Assembly: GCA_016286995.1 (NCBI GenBank)
Contig: JAEEVA010000010.1
Span: 1 to 64,000, forward strand
Length of the DNA: 64,000 bases
DNA from: Prevotella sp.
Lineage (GTDB): Bacteria > Bacteroidota > Bacteroidia > Bacteroidales > Bacteroidaceae
Direction: 5' to 3'
In this document: piece by piece, positions 48,309 to 58,200 of the stretch
Numbering within the stretch: the stretch's first letter is position 1
Layout: each line of letters begins with the position of its first letter
The notes under the pieces: generated by a model
What the model saw: only the letters and a program-made list of their open reading frames with translations
What the model was told of the DNA's origin: nothing
Database searches by the model: none
Translations under genes and position numbers: made by a program

Positions 48309-49307
48309 TTACTTCTGGGCCGGCACTTCACCGAAGCGCGTGGGTTTCACATAATTATTAATCAGCGGTGTAAACGCATTCATAATCAGGATAGCGAACG
48401 ACATTCCCTCAGGATAGGCACCCCAGTTACGGATGACAACGGTCAGGAAACCGATGGCCACACCATAGATGAGCTGTCCCTTGGCAGTCATCGGGCTCGT
48501 CACATAGTCAGTAGCCATGAAGATGGCACCTAGCATCAGACCACCCGACAGGCAAACGCTGACAGGATCGGCATAGACAGGATTGACCAGATGCATCAGG
48601 CCGCTGAACACAAATACCGTTCCGATAATTGAGATGGGAATATGCCAAGTGATAATCTTCTTCCACAACATATAGACCAAACCCAAAATCAGCGCCAGCG
48701 CACAAATCTCACCCATAGCACCTGCTCCGTCAGGATGATTGCCCAGGAAGAGGTCGAGTGAGGAAGGCAGCTTGTCAAGAACCGAGACATCACCCGACTT
48801 GATGGCATCTTTCATGATAGCCAGCGGGGTTGCTCCCGTCTCAGCATCGAGGTAACTGGTCAGCTGTCCGACCTTCGGCCATGTAGTCATCTGTGCAGGG
48901 AAGGCCACCAACAGGGCAGCACGTCCCACAAGGGCAGGATTGAAGAGATTATTGCCCAGACCTCCAAACGTCATCTTACCAACACCAATGGCAAAGATGG
49001 CACCAATGATGATAATCCAGATGGGGAGGTTGCTAGGAAGGTTGAATCCGAGCAGCAGACCGGTCAGGATGGCAGAACCGTCACAGATAGTCGTGCGCTC
49101 GTTCTTGAGCATAAACTTATTGATGGCCCACTCCAGGAGCACGCAGGCCGCAACACTCGTAGCACACACAATGGCAGAGCCGATGCCGAAAAAATAGAAC
49201 GACACAAGCAGCGCAGGCACGAGGGCGATGATAACCCCGTACATGTTCTTCTCGACGGTGTCACTTCCATGTGCGTGAGGCGATAATGATACAATTAATT
49301 TTCCCAT
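48309..49307 (-). CDS. rnfD: Rnf complex subunit RnfD
   Basis: The 332-residue membrane protein has 8-10 segments; LVSLSPHAHGSDTVEKNMYG at the N-terminus and MTFGGLGNNLFNPALVGRA are RnfD/NqrB motifs. LDAETGATPLAI holds the Thr for the covalent FMN (S/TGAT). Start 49307 is preferred to 49589, since the longer frame runs over rnfC. Confidence 0.95.
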   Translation of the reverse strand: MGKLIVSLSPHAHGSDTVEKNMYGVIIALVPALLVSFYFFGIGSAIVCATSVAACVLLEWAINKFMLKNERTTICDGSAILTGLLLGFNLPSNLPIWIIIIGAIFAIGVGKMTFGGLGNNLFNPALVGRAALLVAFPAQMTTWPKVGQLTSYLDAETGATPLAIMKDAIKSGDVSVLDKLPSSLDLFLGNHPDGAGAMGEICALALILGLVYMLWKKIITWHIPISIIGTVFVFSGLMHLVNPVYADPVSVCLSGGLMLGAIFMATDYVTSPMTAKGQLIYGVAIGFLTVVIRNWGAYPEGMSFAILIMNAFTPLINNYVKPTRFGEVPAQK

Positions 49308-49320
49308 GGTTATTTCTTTC

Positions 49321-50688
49321 CTATTTTTTTGCGTTTCTGTTTCTGATGATTCCCATGACGGTCGACTTTGCCTGACGGATATTGTCGAGCAGCGGACGGT
49401 GAGCTGGACAGGTAAACTGGCACGAGCCACACTCAATACAGCTGACAACATCTTCGTGTTCGGCACGCTCCCAATTCTGAACGGCAGCAAGCTTAGCCAG
49501 CAGGTAGGGTTCCAAGCCCATCGGACAAGCCGAGACGCACTTGGCACAACGGATACAGGGATTAGGCTCCTTGCGGAAAGCCTCTTCATCTGAGATTATC
49601 GTCACAGAGTTCGTTCCCTTACAGATAGGCACCTCGACACTTGTCAAGGCCTTACCCATCATCGGACCACCAGCCAACAGCTTGTTGTCGCCCTCGGGCA
49701 TACCACCACAGGCCTCAATCAGGTCCTTCATCGGTGTACCCATACGAACGAGGAAATTGCCGGGATTAGCCAGCTTCTTACCCGTCACAGTAGTGTAGCG
49801 TTCAAACAGGGGCTTGTTCTTCATAACTGCCTCATAAACAGCATAGGCAGTACCAACATTCTGAACGATTGCTCCAACGTTGACAGGGATGGCAGGAGGT
49901 GCAGGCACCTGACGGCCGATGACAGCATCGACAAGCTGTTTCTCACCACCTTGCGGATAGCGCTGCTTCAGGGGCACCACCTCGACGCTGTATTCTGAAG
50001 CGGCGAACGCTTCGGCACACTTTCGTGTCAACAGATCGATAGCGGGCATCTTGTTGGTCTCAATACCAATGTAGCCTTTCGTCACCTTGGCAGCCTTCAT
50101 CAACAGCTCCAGACCCACAATAATCTCGTCAGCCTTCTCCATCATCAGACGGAAGTCGGCTGTGATATAGGGCTCGCACTCAACGGCATTGATGATGACA
50201 CACTCAGCCTTGGCCGTTGGCGGCGGACATAATTTAATAAAGGTGGGGAAACAGGCACCACCCATACCGACGACGCCAGCCTTCTTGATGCGCTCCACAA
50301 TTTCCTCGGGAGTCAGCTCGGGATGGTCTTTCACCAGCTCCAACTTGTCAGTACGGTCGATGGTCTCTTCCCACTCGTCGCCCTCTACATTAATAATAAT
50401 GACAGGCTTGCGATAACCGGTGGCATCGATGGCGGTATCAATCTTGAACACCGTACCGCTGACGCTACTATATATCGGGGCCGACACAAAACCGCCAGCC
50501 TCAGCAATCATCGTACCGACCTTCACCTTGTCGCCCTTGGCAACAACAGGCTTGGCAGGAGCGCCAATGTGCTGTCCCAACGGGAAGATGGCCTGCTTTG
50601 GAAGCGCTGCCACCTTGGTCTCAACGTCATGAGTCAGCTTGTTCTCTTCTGGGTGTACACCACCTATACGGAATGTTCTGATATTCAT
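49321..50688 (-). CDS. rnfC: Rnf complex subunit RnfC
   Basis: The 455-residue product has an NADH/FMN-binding Nqo1-like domain (GMGGACFPTFIKL, INAVECEPYITADFRLM) and, near the C-terminus, two 4Fe-4S motifs (CIRCAKCVSACPMG and CIECGSCQFTCPA). It takes electrons from or to NAD. Start overlaps the rnfB stop by 4 bases. Confidence 0.95.
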   Translation of the reverse strand: MNIRTFRIGGVHPEENKLTHDVETKVAALPKQAIFPLGQHIGAPAKPVVAKGDKVKVGTMIAEAGGFVSAPIYSSVSGTVFKIDTAIDATGYRKPVIIINVEGDEWEETIDRTDKLELVKDHPELTPEEIVERIKKAGVVGMGGACFPTFIKLCPPPTAKAECVIINAVECEPYITADFRLMMEKADEIIVGLELLMKAAKVTKGYIGIETNKMPAIDLLTRKCAEAFAASEYSVEVVPLKQRYPQGGEKQLVDAVIGRQVPAPPAIPVNVGAIVQNVGTAYAVYEAVMKNKPLFERYTTVTGKKLANPGNFLVRMGTPMKDLIEACGGMPEGDNKLLAGGPMMGKALTSVEVPICKGTNSVTIISDEEAFRKEPNPCIRCAKCVSACPMGLEPYLLAKLAAVQNWERAEHEDVVSCIECGSCQFTCPAHRPLLDNIRQAKSTVMGIIRNRNAKK

Positions 50689-51638
50689 GCTTGTTCCTCC
50701 TTTCTTTCTTCGTTAGTAGGATTTTTACCAGCGACAGAATCGCTGGACACAGTAGCTTCGGGAGCAGGTGTGGGCGCTTTAGCTTCAGGAGCAGGCGTAG
50801 GCGCAGGTTTCGGAGCCGGGAAGTTCACGGCGTGGATGGCGCCGGTGGGGCATGCTGCTACGCACTTACGGCACAGACGGCACTTCTCGAAGTCGATGTA
50901 GCAGACATTGTTCTCAACCTTGATGGCATCGAACTTACACTCCTTCTCACACTTGCCACAACCGATGCAGGCAGCCTTACAAGCCTTCATGGCCACAGGT
51001 CCCTTATCCTTGTTGACGCACGAAACAAACACTCTCCTACCCTTCAGTCCTTTCTTACGCAGTTCAATAATATTGCGCGGACAAGCTTTTACGCAGGCAC
51101 CACAAGCAACACACTTTTCTTCGTCAACCTCAGGAAGACCAGTCTCAGAATTCACACGGATGGCGTCGAACTGACAGGCAGCAACACAATCGCCACAACC
51201 CAGACAACCAAAGCCACAAGCCGTCTCACCGGCACCACATGAGTTCATGGCTGCACAGGTACGCAAGCCGCTGTACTCAGCAATCTTCGGGCGCAGGGCA
51301 CAGGTTCCGTTACAACGCACCACAGCAACCTTCGGTTCGCCGTTGGCAATGGCCATTCCCAGCAGGTCGGCCACCTTACCCATCACCTCCTGTCCGCCCA
51401 CAGGACACATCAGACCTTCAAGACTGCCGGCATCAGCACCCTTCACGAGGGCATCAGCCAGACCGCCACAGCCTGCAAATCCGCAGCCACCGCAATTGGC
51501 TCCCGGCAACTGCTCAGTCACCTGGACAATACGCGGGTCTTCGAAGACTGCGAATTTCTTGGAGCAGACGTACAGCACCAGGGCAGCAATCAGTCCGATA
51601 GCCCCCAGCACTAATACTGCAATCAACATAAATTCCAT
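50685..51638 (-). CDS. rnfB: Rnf complex subunit RnfB
   Basis: The 317-residue product has an N-terminal membrane anchor, a four-Cys cluster domain (LPGANCGGCGFAGC), and several 4Fe-4S motifs (CVACGACVKACPRN, CIGCGKCEKECKF, CRLCRKCVAACPTG). It is the ferredoxin-facing subunit. The last 35 residues are an Ala/Pro/Thr-rich low-complexity tail (TPAPEAKAPTPAPEATV), longer than in most RnfB. It follows the RseC-like gene. Confidence 0.95.
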   Translation of the reverse strand: MEFMLIAVLVLGAIGLIAALVLYVCSKKFAVFEDPRIVQVTEQLPGANCGGCGFAGCGGLADALVKGADAGSLEGLMCPVGGQEVMGKVADLLGMAIANGEPKVAVVRCNGTCALRPKIAEYSGLRTCAAMNSCGAGETACGFGCLGCGDCVAACQFDAIRVNSETGLPEVDEEKCVACGACVKACPRNIIELRKKGLKGRRVFVSCVNKDKGPVAMKACKAACIGCGKCEKECKFDAIKVENNVCYIDFEKCRLCRKCVAACPTGAIHAVNFPAPKPAPTPAPEAKAPTPAPEATVSSDSVAGKNPTNEERKEEQA

Positions 51639-51668
51639 AGATAATTCAAATATTTGTTTTAGTTTGTT

Positions 51669-52088
51669 TTAATTCACCTCCAACGAAAAAGCCAGCTGCT
51701 CACGCATCCTGTCGCGAAACAGCCACAGCATAATATAATAAGGTATCAGCACACCCAGCCCACTCAAAGCTGCCACTCCTTCATGTCCCGTCCACTTCAG
51801 GACGACTATCAAGACTGACACCATCAGCAGAAAAGGCAGGCCAAAGCCCCAAAGCAGCGCCCGTGTAGCCACCTGACCAGAAGCAGTCACCGTTACAGAC
51901 TGACCAACTGTCAGGTTCTTTGCGCTTGAATCGCAAAACACGTCCACAATCTTTTCTTTACTTTCGGCAGCATTACAGTAGCCTGCAACCTTGCAGGCTG
52001 CACAAGCGGAAGTCTGGACAATGCGCACTTGCACCTTATCCTTTTCAATACGCTCTATGACCCCCGAATGACTTATTTTAGTACTCAT
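51669..52088 (-). CDS. RseC/SoxR-reducing system-like membrane protein
   Basis: The 139-residue product starts MSTKISHSGVIERIEKDKVQ, has a Cys cluster (SACAACKVAGYC) and two membrane segments (LLWGFGLPFLLMVSVLIVVL and LSGLGVLIPYYIMLWLF). This is the RseC/SoxR-reducing family. Bacteroidales usually place it at the head of the rnf operon, as here (30 bases before rnfB). A role in redox relay or assembly of Rnf is plausible. Confidence 0.9.
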   Translation of the reverse strand: MSTKISHSGVIERIEKDKVQVRIVQTSACAACKVAGYCNAAESKEKIVDVFCDSSAKNLTVGQSVTVTASGQVATRALLWGFGLPFLLMVSVLIVVLKWTGHEGVAALSGLGVLIPYYIMLWLFRDRMREQLAFSLEVN

Positions 52089-52116
52089 TAGTATTGCAAT
52101 CTCGTCTTTGCAATTG

Positions 52117-52124
52117 CAAAGGTA
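52117..52124 (-). promoter_or_regulatory. -7 element of the rnf operon
   Basis: TACCTTTG on the minus strand, 28 bases before the RseC-like ATG. A partial palindrome (TTTGCAATTGCAAA) follows it. Confidence 0.5.
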
Positions 52125-52185
52125 CGAAAGTTTTGTGAATTAATACTCATAAATGATGAGTTTTTTGAAAAAAAAATCGTAATCG

Positions 52186-52217
52186 TTTGCAATTCTCCCA
52201 TCTTTTTGCTACTTTTG
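52186..52217 (+). promoter_or_regulatory. Bacteroidota -33/-7 promoter
   Basis: TTTG (52186-52189) and TACTTTTG (52210-52217) are 20 bases apart, 24 bases before the ATG at 52242. Confidence 0.65.
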
Positions 52218-52241
52218 CCGTCGATTAAGAAGAAAAAAACG

Positions 52242-52682
52242 ATGAAAGCGACTGAACAGACTGTACAACAAGTAGAACGCGCCCTGCGCAAGATATCCGA
52301 CAAGTACCCTCTCAACGAAGAGGCAACTATGCTTACCGACATCCATATCCGTGTCACTCAGGACACTGGTGAGCTGGTGGCCTTCGACGACGATGACAAC
52401 GAGATTACCCGATGCATCATTGAACAATGGATTGACAACAAGGACGACTCTTTCTATGATGACATTACCAATACACTGCGTGGTGTACTCACCAAGCACA
52501 AGGACAAGGTTGAGCAGATGTCAATCCTGAAGCCCTACTCCTTTGTCCTCGAAGACGATGACCGTGAAAACATCTCCGAGCTATACTTGGTCGACGACGA
52601 TACTGTCATCATTGACGAAGAACTCATGAAGGGTCTTGACAAAGATCTGGATGATTTCTTTGCTAAACTTATGAAGGATTAA
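52242..52682 (+). CDS. Conserved acidic hypothetical protein (146 aa)
   Basis: It starts MKATEQTVQQVERALRKISD and is rich in Asp (AFDDDDNEITR, LEDDDRENISELYLVDDDT, MKGLDKDLDDFFAKLMKD). No domain was recognised. The frame from 52206 was rejected because the start at 52242 fits the promoter. It reads rightward, divergent from the rnf operon. Confidence 0.7.
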   Translation: MKATEQTVQQVERALRKISDKYPLNEEATMLTDIHIRVTQDTGELVAFDDDDNEITRCIIEQWIDNKDDSFYDDITNTLRGVLTKHKDKVEQMSILKPYSFVLEDDDRENISELYLVDDDTVIIDEELMKGLDKDLDDFFAKLMKD

Positions 52683-52730
52683 TTTCTGTCATCGCACTCT
52701 GGATATGCGTTCCGATGTCCAGGAGACAAA

Positions 52731-53015
52731 CTATTCTGACGTATCTTCGCCTTTCATCATGCGTTCTATCTCATCTTCGGCATTGGTCATAGGCGTTCCG
52801 GCCAGATTACCACTTTCCTTCGTCTCAGGCAATACCACAAGCCCGTCGCCTTCTTTTTGTTCTGCTTCGGCTCGTGCCTTGTCCTCATCCACATAGTTTT
52901 TCTGCGCAGTGTCTGCCACAACGTGTATCGACTGCATCTTCTTGCTGTGGTCGTGGCGTACCTGACAGGCTCCAAGAACCATCAAAAGCCCTGCTGCATA
53001 CACTAATTTCTTCAT
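52731..53015 (-). CDS. Small lipoprotein (94 aa)
   Basis: A signal peptide with lipobox VLGAC (Cys 17) is followed by a charged periplasmic tail. No domain was recognised. Neighbour genes are on both strands and it seems to stand alone. Confidence 0.7.
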   Translation of the reverse strand: MKKLVYAAGLLMVLGACQVRHDHSKKMQSIHVVADTAQKNYVDEDKARAEAEQKEGDGLVVLPETKESGNLAGTPMTNAEDEIERMMKGEDTSE

Positions 53016-53081
53016 AAGCTTTTCTATTTTTGTTATTTTGTAATGTCGCGATCATGTTAAATCACAATAACTGAATAATCC

Positions 53082-53981
53082 TTACCTTAATCTGATGCTT
53101 TCACCGATACTGATGATATGGTCAGGACTCAGTTTATTTAATTTGTAAAGGCTCTTCACGCGAATGCCATACAACTGGGCGATGCTGTACATTGAATCAC
53201 CACTTCTGACCACATGCACTTTACCTTTGTACGACTTAGGACCCTTTGTGGCTTTTTTCTTCAACCACACCAATTCACCTTCTTCCAGTTGGTCGTTTTT
53301 GTTACGTTCATTATATTTGGCCAATTTACGATAAGATATATCTACGTCTTGTGCAATGCTGCGAAACGTATCACCGCGTCGAGCTTCCACATAGTAATTG
53401 TTGTTGAACGTATAGATATGACGCAAGTCGCCTTGTTCTATCTGGCGGGTCTGGAACTTATCAAAGCGTTTTTGTTTATCATATTCGTACAACTTATACA
53501 GTTCGATTATCTCTATCAACTTACTGGCGTAAGTCGGACTGGTGGCATAGCCGCATGCTTTCAAGCCACGAGCCCATCCCTTATAGTCCGTTATGTTTAG
53601 TTGAAACAGTGAGCTGTAGCGCTTGCTATTAACCAGAAACAACGAGTGATCCTCGTAACTCTCGTAGACGCTGTTATATGCGCGGAAACACTCGCCGCGT
53701 TCATCATCGTCATGATAGCTCTTACGGCCAGTCCAGCCGTTACATTTGATGCCAAAATGGTTATTACCATTCACGGCCAGCTCGCTTTTGCCGGCTGCAG
53801 ACTCCAGTACGCCCTGTGCAAGCGTGATACTGGCAGGTATTTTGTGCTTCACCATCTGCTCGACAGCTAAATCTTCATATTTGTCGAAGTAATCTTGGTA
53901 GTGTTTTGTCCAAACCATCTGTGCAGAGACCTGAAAAAGGGCTCCAAACAGACAAATTATCGTAAATAAATACCTTTTCAT
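53082..53981 (-). CDS. Glucosaminidase with two LysM domains
   Basis: The 299-residue product has a signal peptide (MKRYLFTIICLFGALFQVSA), an N-acetylglucosaminidase domain of FlgJ/LytG type (KIPASITLAQGVLESAAGKS with the catalytic Glu, and GNNHFGIKCNGW), then two LysM modules (RRGDTFRSIAQDVDISYRKL and RSGDSMYSIAQLYGIRVKSL). It trims peptidoglycan in the periplasm. The start at 53981 was chosen over 54008. Confidence 0.9.
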   Translation of the reverse strand: MKRYLFTIICLFGALFQVSAQMVWTKHYQDYFDKYEDLAVEQMVKHKIPASITLAQGVLESAAGKSELAVNGNNHFGIKCNGWTGRKSYHDDDERGECFRAYNSVYESYEDHSLFLVNSKRYSSLFQLNITDYKGWARGLKACGYATSPTYASKLIEIIELYKLYEYDKQKRFDKFQTRQIEQGDLRHIYTFNNNYYVEARRGDTFRSIAQDVDISYRKLAKYNERNKNDQLEEGELVWLKKKATKGPKSYKGKVHVVRSGDSMYSIAQLYGIRVKSLYKLNKLSPDHIISIGESIRLR

Positions 53982-54025
53982 GAATAAAACTTTAGATTTC
54001 TGTTGCAAAAATAAATAAAAATAAT

Positions 54026-54033
54026 TATATTTG
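54026..54033 (+). promoter_or_regulatory. -7 element of the cytidine deaminase gene
   Basis: TATATTTG at 54026-54033, 19 bases before the ATG at 54053. Confidence 0.5.
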
Positions 54034-54052
54034 CAAGCAAAATCGTATTATT

Positions 54053-54526
54053 ATGAAAGAAATGGCTATTAAATCGACCATCATGGAAGCCCAGATGGAC
54101 GAATTGACAGAAACCGAGCGTTCACTGATTGAACTGGCCATCGAGGGTACTAACCGCTCGTATGCCCCCTATTCCAACTTTCATGTAGGTGCTGCTATCC
54201 TGCTTGAAAACGGTACGACATTCATCGGCTGTAACCAAGAGAACGCAGCCTTTCCTGCAGGCATCTGTGCCGAACGTAGTGCCATCTTTGCCGCAGGAGC
54301 ACAGTACCCGGACCAACCTGTGGTCATGCTGGCCATTACAGCCCGTGGTAAGGACGGTGAGCTCATTGATGAGCCTGCAAGTCCATGTGGCACCTGTCGA
54401 CAGGTCATCATAGAGACCGAGACGCGCTTTAATCATCACGTACGCATCTTACTCTACGGACGTAAGCGCACATATGTATTAGATGGTATCAAGGAACTGA
54501 TGCCACTATCATTTACAGAATTCTAA
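54053..54526 (+). CDS. cdd: Cytidine deaminase
   Basis: The 157-residue product has the zinc motif CAERSAIFAAGAQ and PCGTCRQVIIE (three zinc Cys and the catalytic Glu), plus YAPYSNFHVGAAIL. It turns cytidine and deoxycytidine into uridines. It reads rightward 22 bases before the malic enzyme gene, possibly co-transcribed. The exact start (54053 or MAIKST at 54062) is open. Confidence 0.95.
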   Translation: MKEMAIKSTIMEAQMDELTETERSLIELAIEGTNRSYAPYSNFHVGAAILLENGTTFIGCNQENAAFPAGICAERSAIFAAGAQYPDQPVVMLAITARGKDGELIDEPASPCGTCRQVIIETETRFNHHVRILLYGRKRTYVLDGIKELMPLSFTEF

Positions 54527-54548
54527 ACTGGATACCTTATTAATTATT

Positions 54549-56849
54549 ATGGTTAAAATTTCCAAAGAGGCGGCGCTTGAATATCACGAGGCGGGCCGTC
54601 CAGGTAAGATTGAAGTCAAGCCAACAAAGGCTTATCGTACACAAACCGACCTTTCTCTGGCCTATTCACCAGGCGTGGCCTATCCCTGTCTGGAGATTCA
54701 GCAGAATCCCGACGATGCCTACCGCTATACAAATAAGGGCAATCTTGTGGCTGTCATCTCTAACGGTACTGCCGTGCTCGGATTGGGCGACATCGGTGCC
54801 ATGAGCGGTAAGCCTGTTATGGAAGGCAAGGGATTACTGTTCAAGATTTATGGTGGTATTGACGTTTTTGACATTGAAGTTGACGAGAAAGACCCTGAGA
54901 AATTCTGCGAGGCCGTAGAGCGCATAGCGCCGACCTTTGGTGGTATCAACCTCGAGGACATTAAGGCTCCTGAGTGTTTCTATATCGAAGAACGGCTGAA
55001 GCGGACCCTCGATATCCCTGTCATGCACGACGACCAACATGGTACGGCTATCATCTCTGCAGCTGGACTGAAGAATGCCCTCGAGGTCTGTGGCAAGGAC
55101 ATCAGTAAGGTACGTATTGTCGTTAATGGTGCCGGTGCTGCCGCGATTTCCTGTACTAAGCTCTACATAGCTCTGGGTGCTCGAAAGGAGAATATCGTCA
55201 TGCTCGACTCCAAGGGTGTCATCTCCGTCAGTCGTCAGGATCTAAACGAACAGAAACGTTTCTTTGCATCAGAACGTACTGACATTCATACGCTGGCTGA
55301 AGCTGTCAACGGCGCCGACGTCTTCGTGGGACTCTCGAAAGGTAACGTGCTTTCGCAGGATATGGTACGTTCAATGGCCAAAGACCCAGTCATTTTCGCT
55401 CTGGCCAATCCCGTGCCGGAAATCTCTTATGAGGACGCTATGGCAGCTCGTCCCGACGTGCTCATGTCGACCGGTCGTACCGACTATCCCAATCAGATTA
55501 ATAACGTTATCGGTTTCCCCTATATTTTCCGCGGTGCACTCGACGTACATGCCACCGCCATCAATGAAGAGATGAAGATGGCCGCCGTTCTAGCTATTGC
55601 TGACCTGGCCAAGCAACCCGTTCCCGACGTGGTTAACGATGTTTATAAGGTTAACAATCTGCGCTTTGGACGTGACTATTTTATTCCCAAGCCCGTTGAT
55701 CCACGACTAATCTCCGAAGTTTCTGCAGCCGTAGCTAAAGCTGCTATCAACAGCGGTGTTGCACGACGTACCATCGACAACTGGGAGGAGTATAAGCGCT
55801 CACTCACCGTGCTGCTGGGTCAGGAAACCAAGCTCACACAGAAACTCTATGCTACTGCAGCAGCCCATCCGCAGCGCGTGGTTTTTGCCGAGGCTGTCCA
55901 TCCTACCATGCTCAAGGCTGCCGTTCAGGCCAAGGCTGAAGGCATCTGTCATCCCATTCTTTTAGGTAACGACGAGGTGTTGGCAAAAATGGCTAAGAAA
56001 ATGGATTTGTCGCTTGAAGGTATCGAGATTGTCAACCTCCGACATCCCTCTGAACAAGAGCGTCGTGAGCAGTACGCTATGATTCTCACCCATAAGCGTG
56101 AACGTGAAGGTTATACCTATCAGGAGGCTAATGACAAGATGTTCGAGCGAAACTATTTTGGCATGATGATGGTCGAGACGGGTGATGCTGATGCTTTCAT
56201 TACCGGTCTCTATACAAAATATTCCAACACCATTAAAGTTGTCAACGAAGTTATTGGCATCCGTCCTGAATACAAGCATTTCGGAGCCATGCATATCATT
56301 AATTCACCTAAGGGTACACTCTATATCGCTGACACACTGGTCAATGAGAACCCTGATACAGACACCCTTGTTGACATAGCTAAACTGGCAGCCACCAGCG
56401 TGCGTTTCTTTAATGAGAAACCCGTCGTAGGCATGATGAGCCACTCCAACTTTGGCTCTTCACAGAGCGATGGTGCCTTGAAGGTTCGCCACGCCGTTGA
56501 ACGCATGCAGCAGCTTTATCCCGACCTGCCCATTGATGGTGAAATGCAGCTCGGTTTTGCTCTCGACCGTGAATTGCGCGACGATCAGTATCCTTTCACC
56601 CGTCTCTTTGGTAAGAATGTCAACACGCTGGTATTCCCCAACCTTACATCTGCTCGTTCGTCGTATAAAATGCTGCAGATGCTCGATGCCGACGTAGAAA
56701 TCATAGGTCCTATCCAAATGGGGCTGAACAAACCAATTCACTTTATCGATTTCGGTGCTTCCGTCCGCGACGTCCTCAATATCGTCGCCATCGCTGGCAT
56801 CGATGCCTACGTTGATAAAATTAAGAACCGTCTCAATAAGGCAAAATAG
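54549..56849 (+). CDS. maeB: NADP-dependent malic enzyme with phosphotransacetylase-like domain
   Basis: The 766-residue product has a malic enzyme N-terminus ([32 protein letters not shown] region, [20 protein letters not shown] as NAD(P) fold) and, from about residue 430, a phosphate acetyltransferase-like domain ([36 protein letters not shown]). It decarboxylates malate to pyruvate; the second domain likely regulates it by acetyl-CoA. Length matches the MaeB type. Confidence 0.95.
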   Translation: MVKISKEAALEYHEAGRPGKIEVKPTKAYRTQTDLSLAYSPGVAYPCLEIQQNPDDAYRYTNKGNLVAVISNGTAVLGLGDIGAMSGKPVMEGKGLLFKIYGGIDVFDIEVDEKDPEKFCEAVERIAPTFGGINLEDIKAPECFYIEERLKRTLDIPVMHDDQHGTAIISAAGLKNALEVCGKDISKVRIVVNGAGAAAISCTKLYIALGARKENIVMLDSKGVISVSRQDLNEQKRFFASERTDIHTLAEAVNGADVFVGLSKGNVLSQDMVRSMAKDPVIFALANPVPEISYEDAMAARPDVLMSTGRTDYPNQINNVIGFPYIFRGALDVHATAINEEMKMAAVLAIADLAKQPVPDVVNDVYKVNNLRFGRDYFIPKPVDPRLISEVSAAVAKAAINSGVARRTIDNWEEYKRSLTVLLGQETKLTQKLYATAAAHPQRVVFAEAVHPTMLKAAVQAKAEGICHPILLGNDEVLAKMAKKMDLSLEGIEIVNLRHPSEQERREQYAMILTHKREREGYTYQEANDKMFERNYFGMMMVETGDADAFITGLYTKYSNTIKVVNEVIGIRPEYKHFGAMHIINSPKGTLYIADTLVNENPDTDTLVDIAKLAATSVRFFNEKPVVGMMSHSNFGSSQSDGALKVRHAVERMQQLYPDLPIDGEMQLGFALDRELRDDQYPFTRLFGKNVNTLVFPNLTSARSSYKMLQMLDADVEIIGPIQMGLNKPIHFIDFGASVRDVLNIVAIAGIDAYVDKIKNRLNKAK

Positions 56850-56851
56850 AA

Positions 56852-57709
56852 TCAAGAACAGCTTGAGTGGAAGGCAATAAGCCCTTCCATAGGACTCTGG
56901 ACGACGCGGCCAAGTTGGAAACCTTCAACAACAGCTGCGTCGTTTAGTTGTTCGCGGAAGTACCAGGCAATGCTGCCGACAGCATGAACGGGAAGGTTTG
57001 CAATTTGGACAGGTAACTGATTAACATCATATTGCAAAAGGTTATGGCGGAAGAAACGGCAGAAATGGTCGACTACCATCTTGCGAAGAGAAGTACAGTC
57101 AAGATGGCGACAGACAAAAGGTGCCAGAGACGCCAACCATCGGTTTGCCATTGGTTCACGGTAGACGCGTTGGATAATGTCAGGCAGGGTAACTCCATAG
57201 TCACTTTCAAACTGGAAACGCAAGTCTTCAGGAAGCATTCCTTTATACAGTGCGTTCAATAAGGTGCGACCGAGTACTGCACCACTCCCTTCGTCCCCGA
57301 GGATATATCCTAATGGTGGCGTATTACTGATGATATTATTGCCGTCGTATAGACAGCTATTGGAACCTGTTCCGAGTATGCAAGCGATACCTACTTCATG
57401 TCCACAGAGTGCACGGGCCGCACCAAGAAGATCATTAAACACCTGTACATCAGAACAGTGCAATGATTCACTAAGGAGCTGCTGCATAAATGGGATATAG
57501 GTAGGAATGCAGCCGGAACCATAGAAAAACAATTGGGTGATGGACGGCAGGTTACTGGGAATAGTTGCTATAATACTGCGAATAGTATCAGGAGTTTGGT
57601 GGACAGGATTGATGCCTTGTGTTTGAAAGGTAGCAACAACGGTATGGTCAACATGTCTGATCAATACCCAATCAGTTTTTGTGCTTCCGCTGTCAGCTAT
57701 GAGAATCAT
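56852..57709 (-). CDS. BadF/BadG-type kinase (N-acetylglucosamine kinase-like)
   Basis: The 285-residue product starts MILIADSGSTKTDWVLI (ATP phosphate 1 motif), has CILGTGSNSCLYDG and LGDEGSGAVLGR, typical of ASKHA sugar kinases of the BadF/BadG/BcrA/BcrD group and N-acetylglucosamine kinases. It ends 3 bases after the malic enzyme stop on the other strand. Start 57709 is preferred over 57784. Confidence 0.85.
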   Translation of the reverse strand: MILIADSGSTKTDWVLIRHVDHTVVATFQTQGINPVHQTPDTIRSIIATIPSNLPSITQLFFYGSGCIPTYIPFMQQLLSESLHCSDVQVFNDLLGAARALCGHEVGIACILGTGSNSCLYDGNNIISNTPPLGYILGDEGSGAVLGRTLLNALYKGMLPEDLRFQFESDYGVTLPDIIQRVYREPMANRWLASLAPFVCRHLDCTSLRKMVVDHFCRFFRHNLLQYDVNQLPVQIANLPVHAVGSIAWYFREQLNDAAVVEGFQLGRVVQSPMEGLIAFHSSCS

Positions 57710-57716
57710 AGAGGAA

Positions 57717-58181
57717 TTAATATATTTTGAAACGAACGCGGAAAGAATGTTCGTGCTCGTCCCAGTTTGTACCGAGCATCTCAAAATGACCTATTTGGGA
57801 TGTGGAACGAACATGGCGGCCAATACACGGACAGACGTCGTAGTCGCCGATACGCACCAATCGGATAGTCTCGGAAACATCATCTGGCAGACGGTCGGCA
57901 CTGACATCCTCAGGCAGTTTATCGCGTGTAACAAACTCAAAGGTGACTGGCAAATCGTCGTCGATGAGTTGCTGCATTTGCCGCTCGATCTCTTTTTCTT
58001 CCTGGCGTGTTGGCTTGTGGTCAAGATGGAAGCTCATCTTACTTTTCTTACGTTCGACATGGGCGTTATAACTACGTTCACAGCCGAATAAACGTATCAT
58101 CGTTTGATTTAGCAAATGCTCAGCGGTATGTGCAGGAGGAAACTCCTCCTTATGATGCTCATTCAGAATATAGTCTTCCAT
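57717..58181 (-). CDS. AlaX-like tRNA editing protein
   Basis: The 154-residue product has HTAEHLLNQT (zinc HxxxH) and CPCIGRHV (CxxxH) of the tRNA second additional domain, found in AlaRS, ThrRS and AlaX proteins. It should hydrolyse mischarged tRNA, such as Ser-tRNA(Ala). It lies 7 bases before the kinase gene and is probably in one operon with it. Confidence 0.85.
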   Translation of the reverse strand: MEDYILNEHHKEEFPPAHTAEHLLNQTMIRLFGCERSYNAHVERKKSKMSFHLDHKPTRQEEKEIERQMQQLIDDDLPVTFEFVTRDKLPEDVSADRLPDDVSETIRLVRIGDYDVCPCIGRHVRSTSQIGHFEMLGTNWDEHEHSFRVRFKIY

Positions 58182-58200
58182 CTTCCTTTCTTCTTCCTAC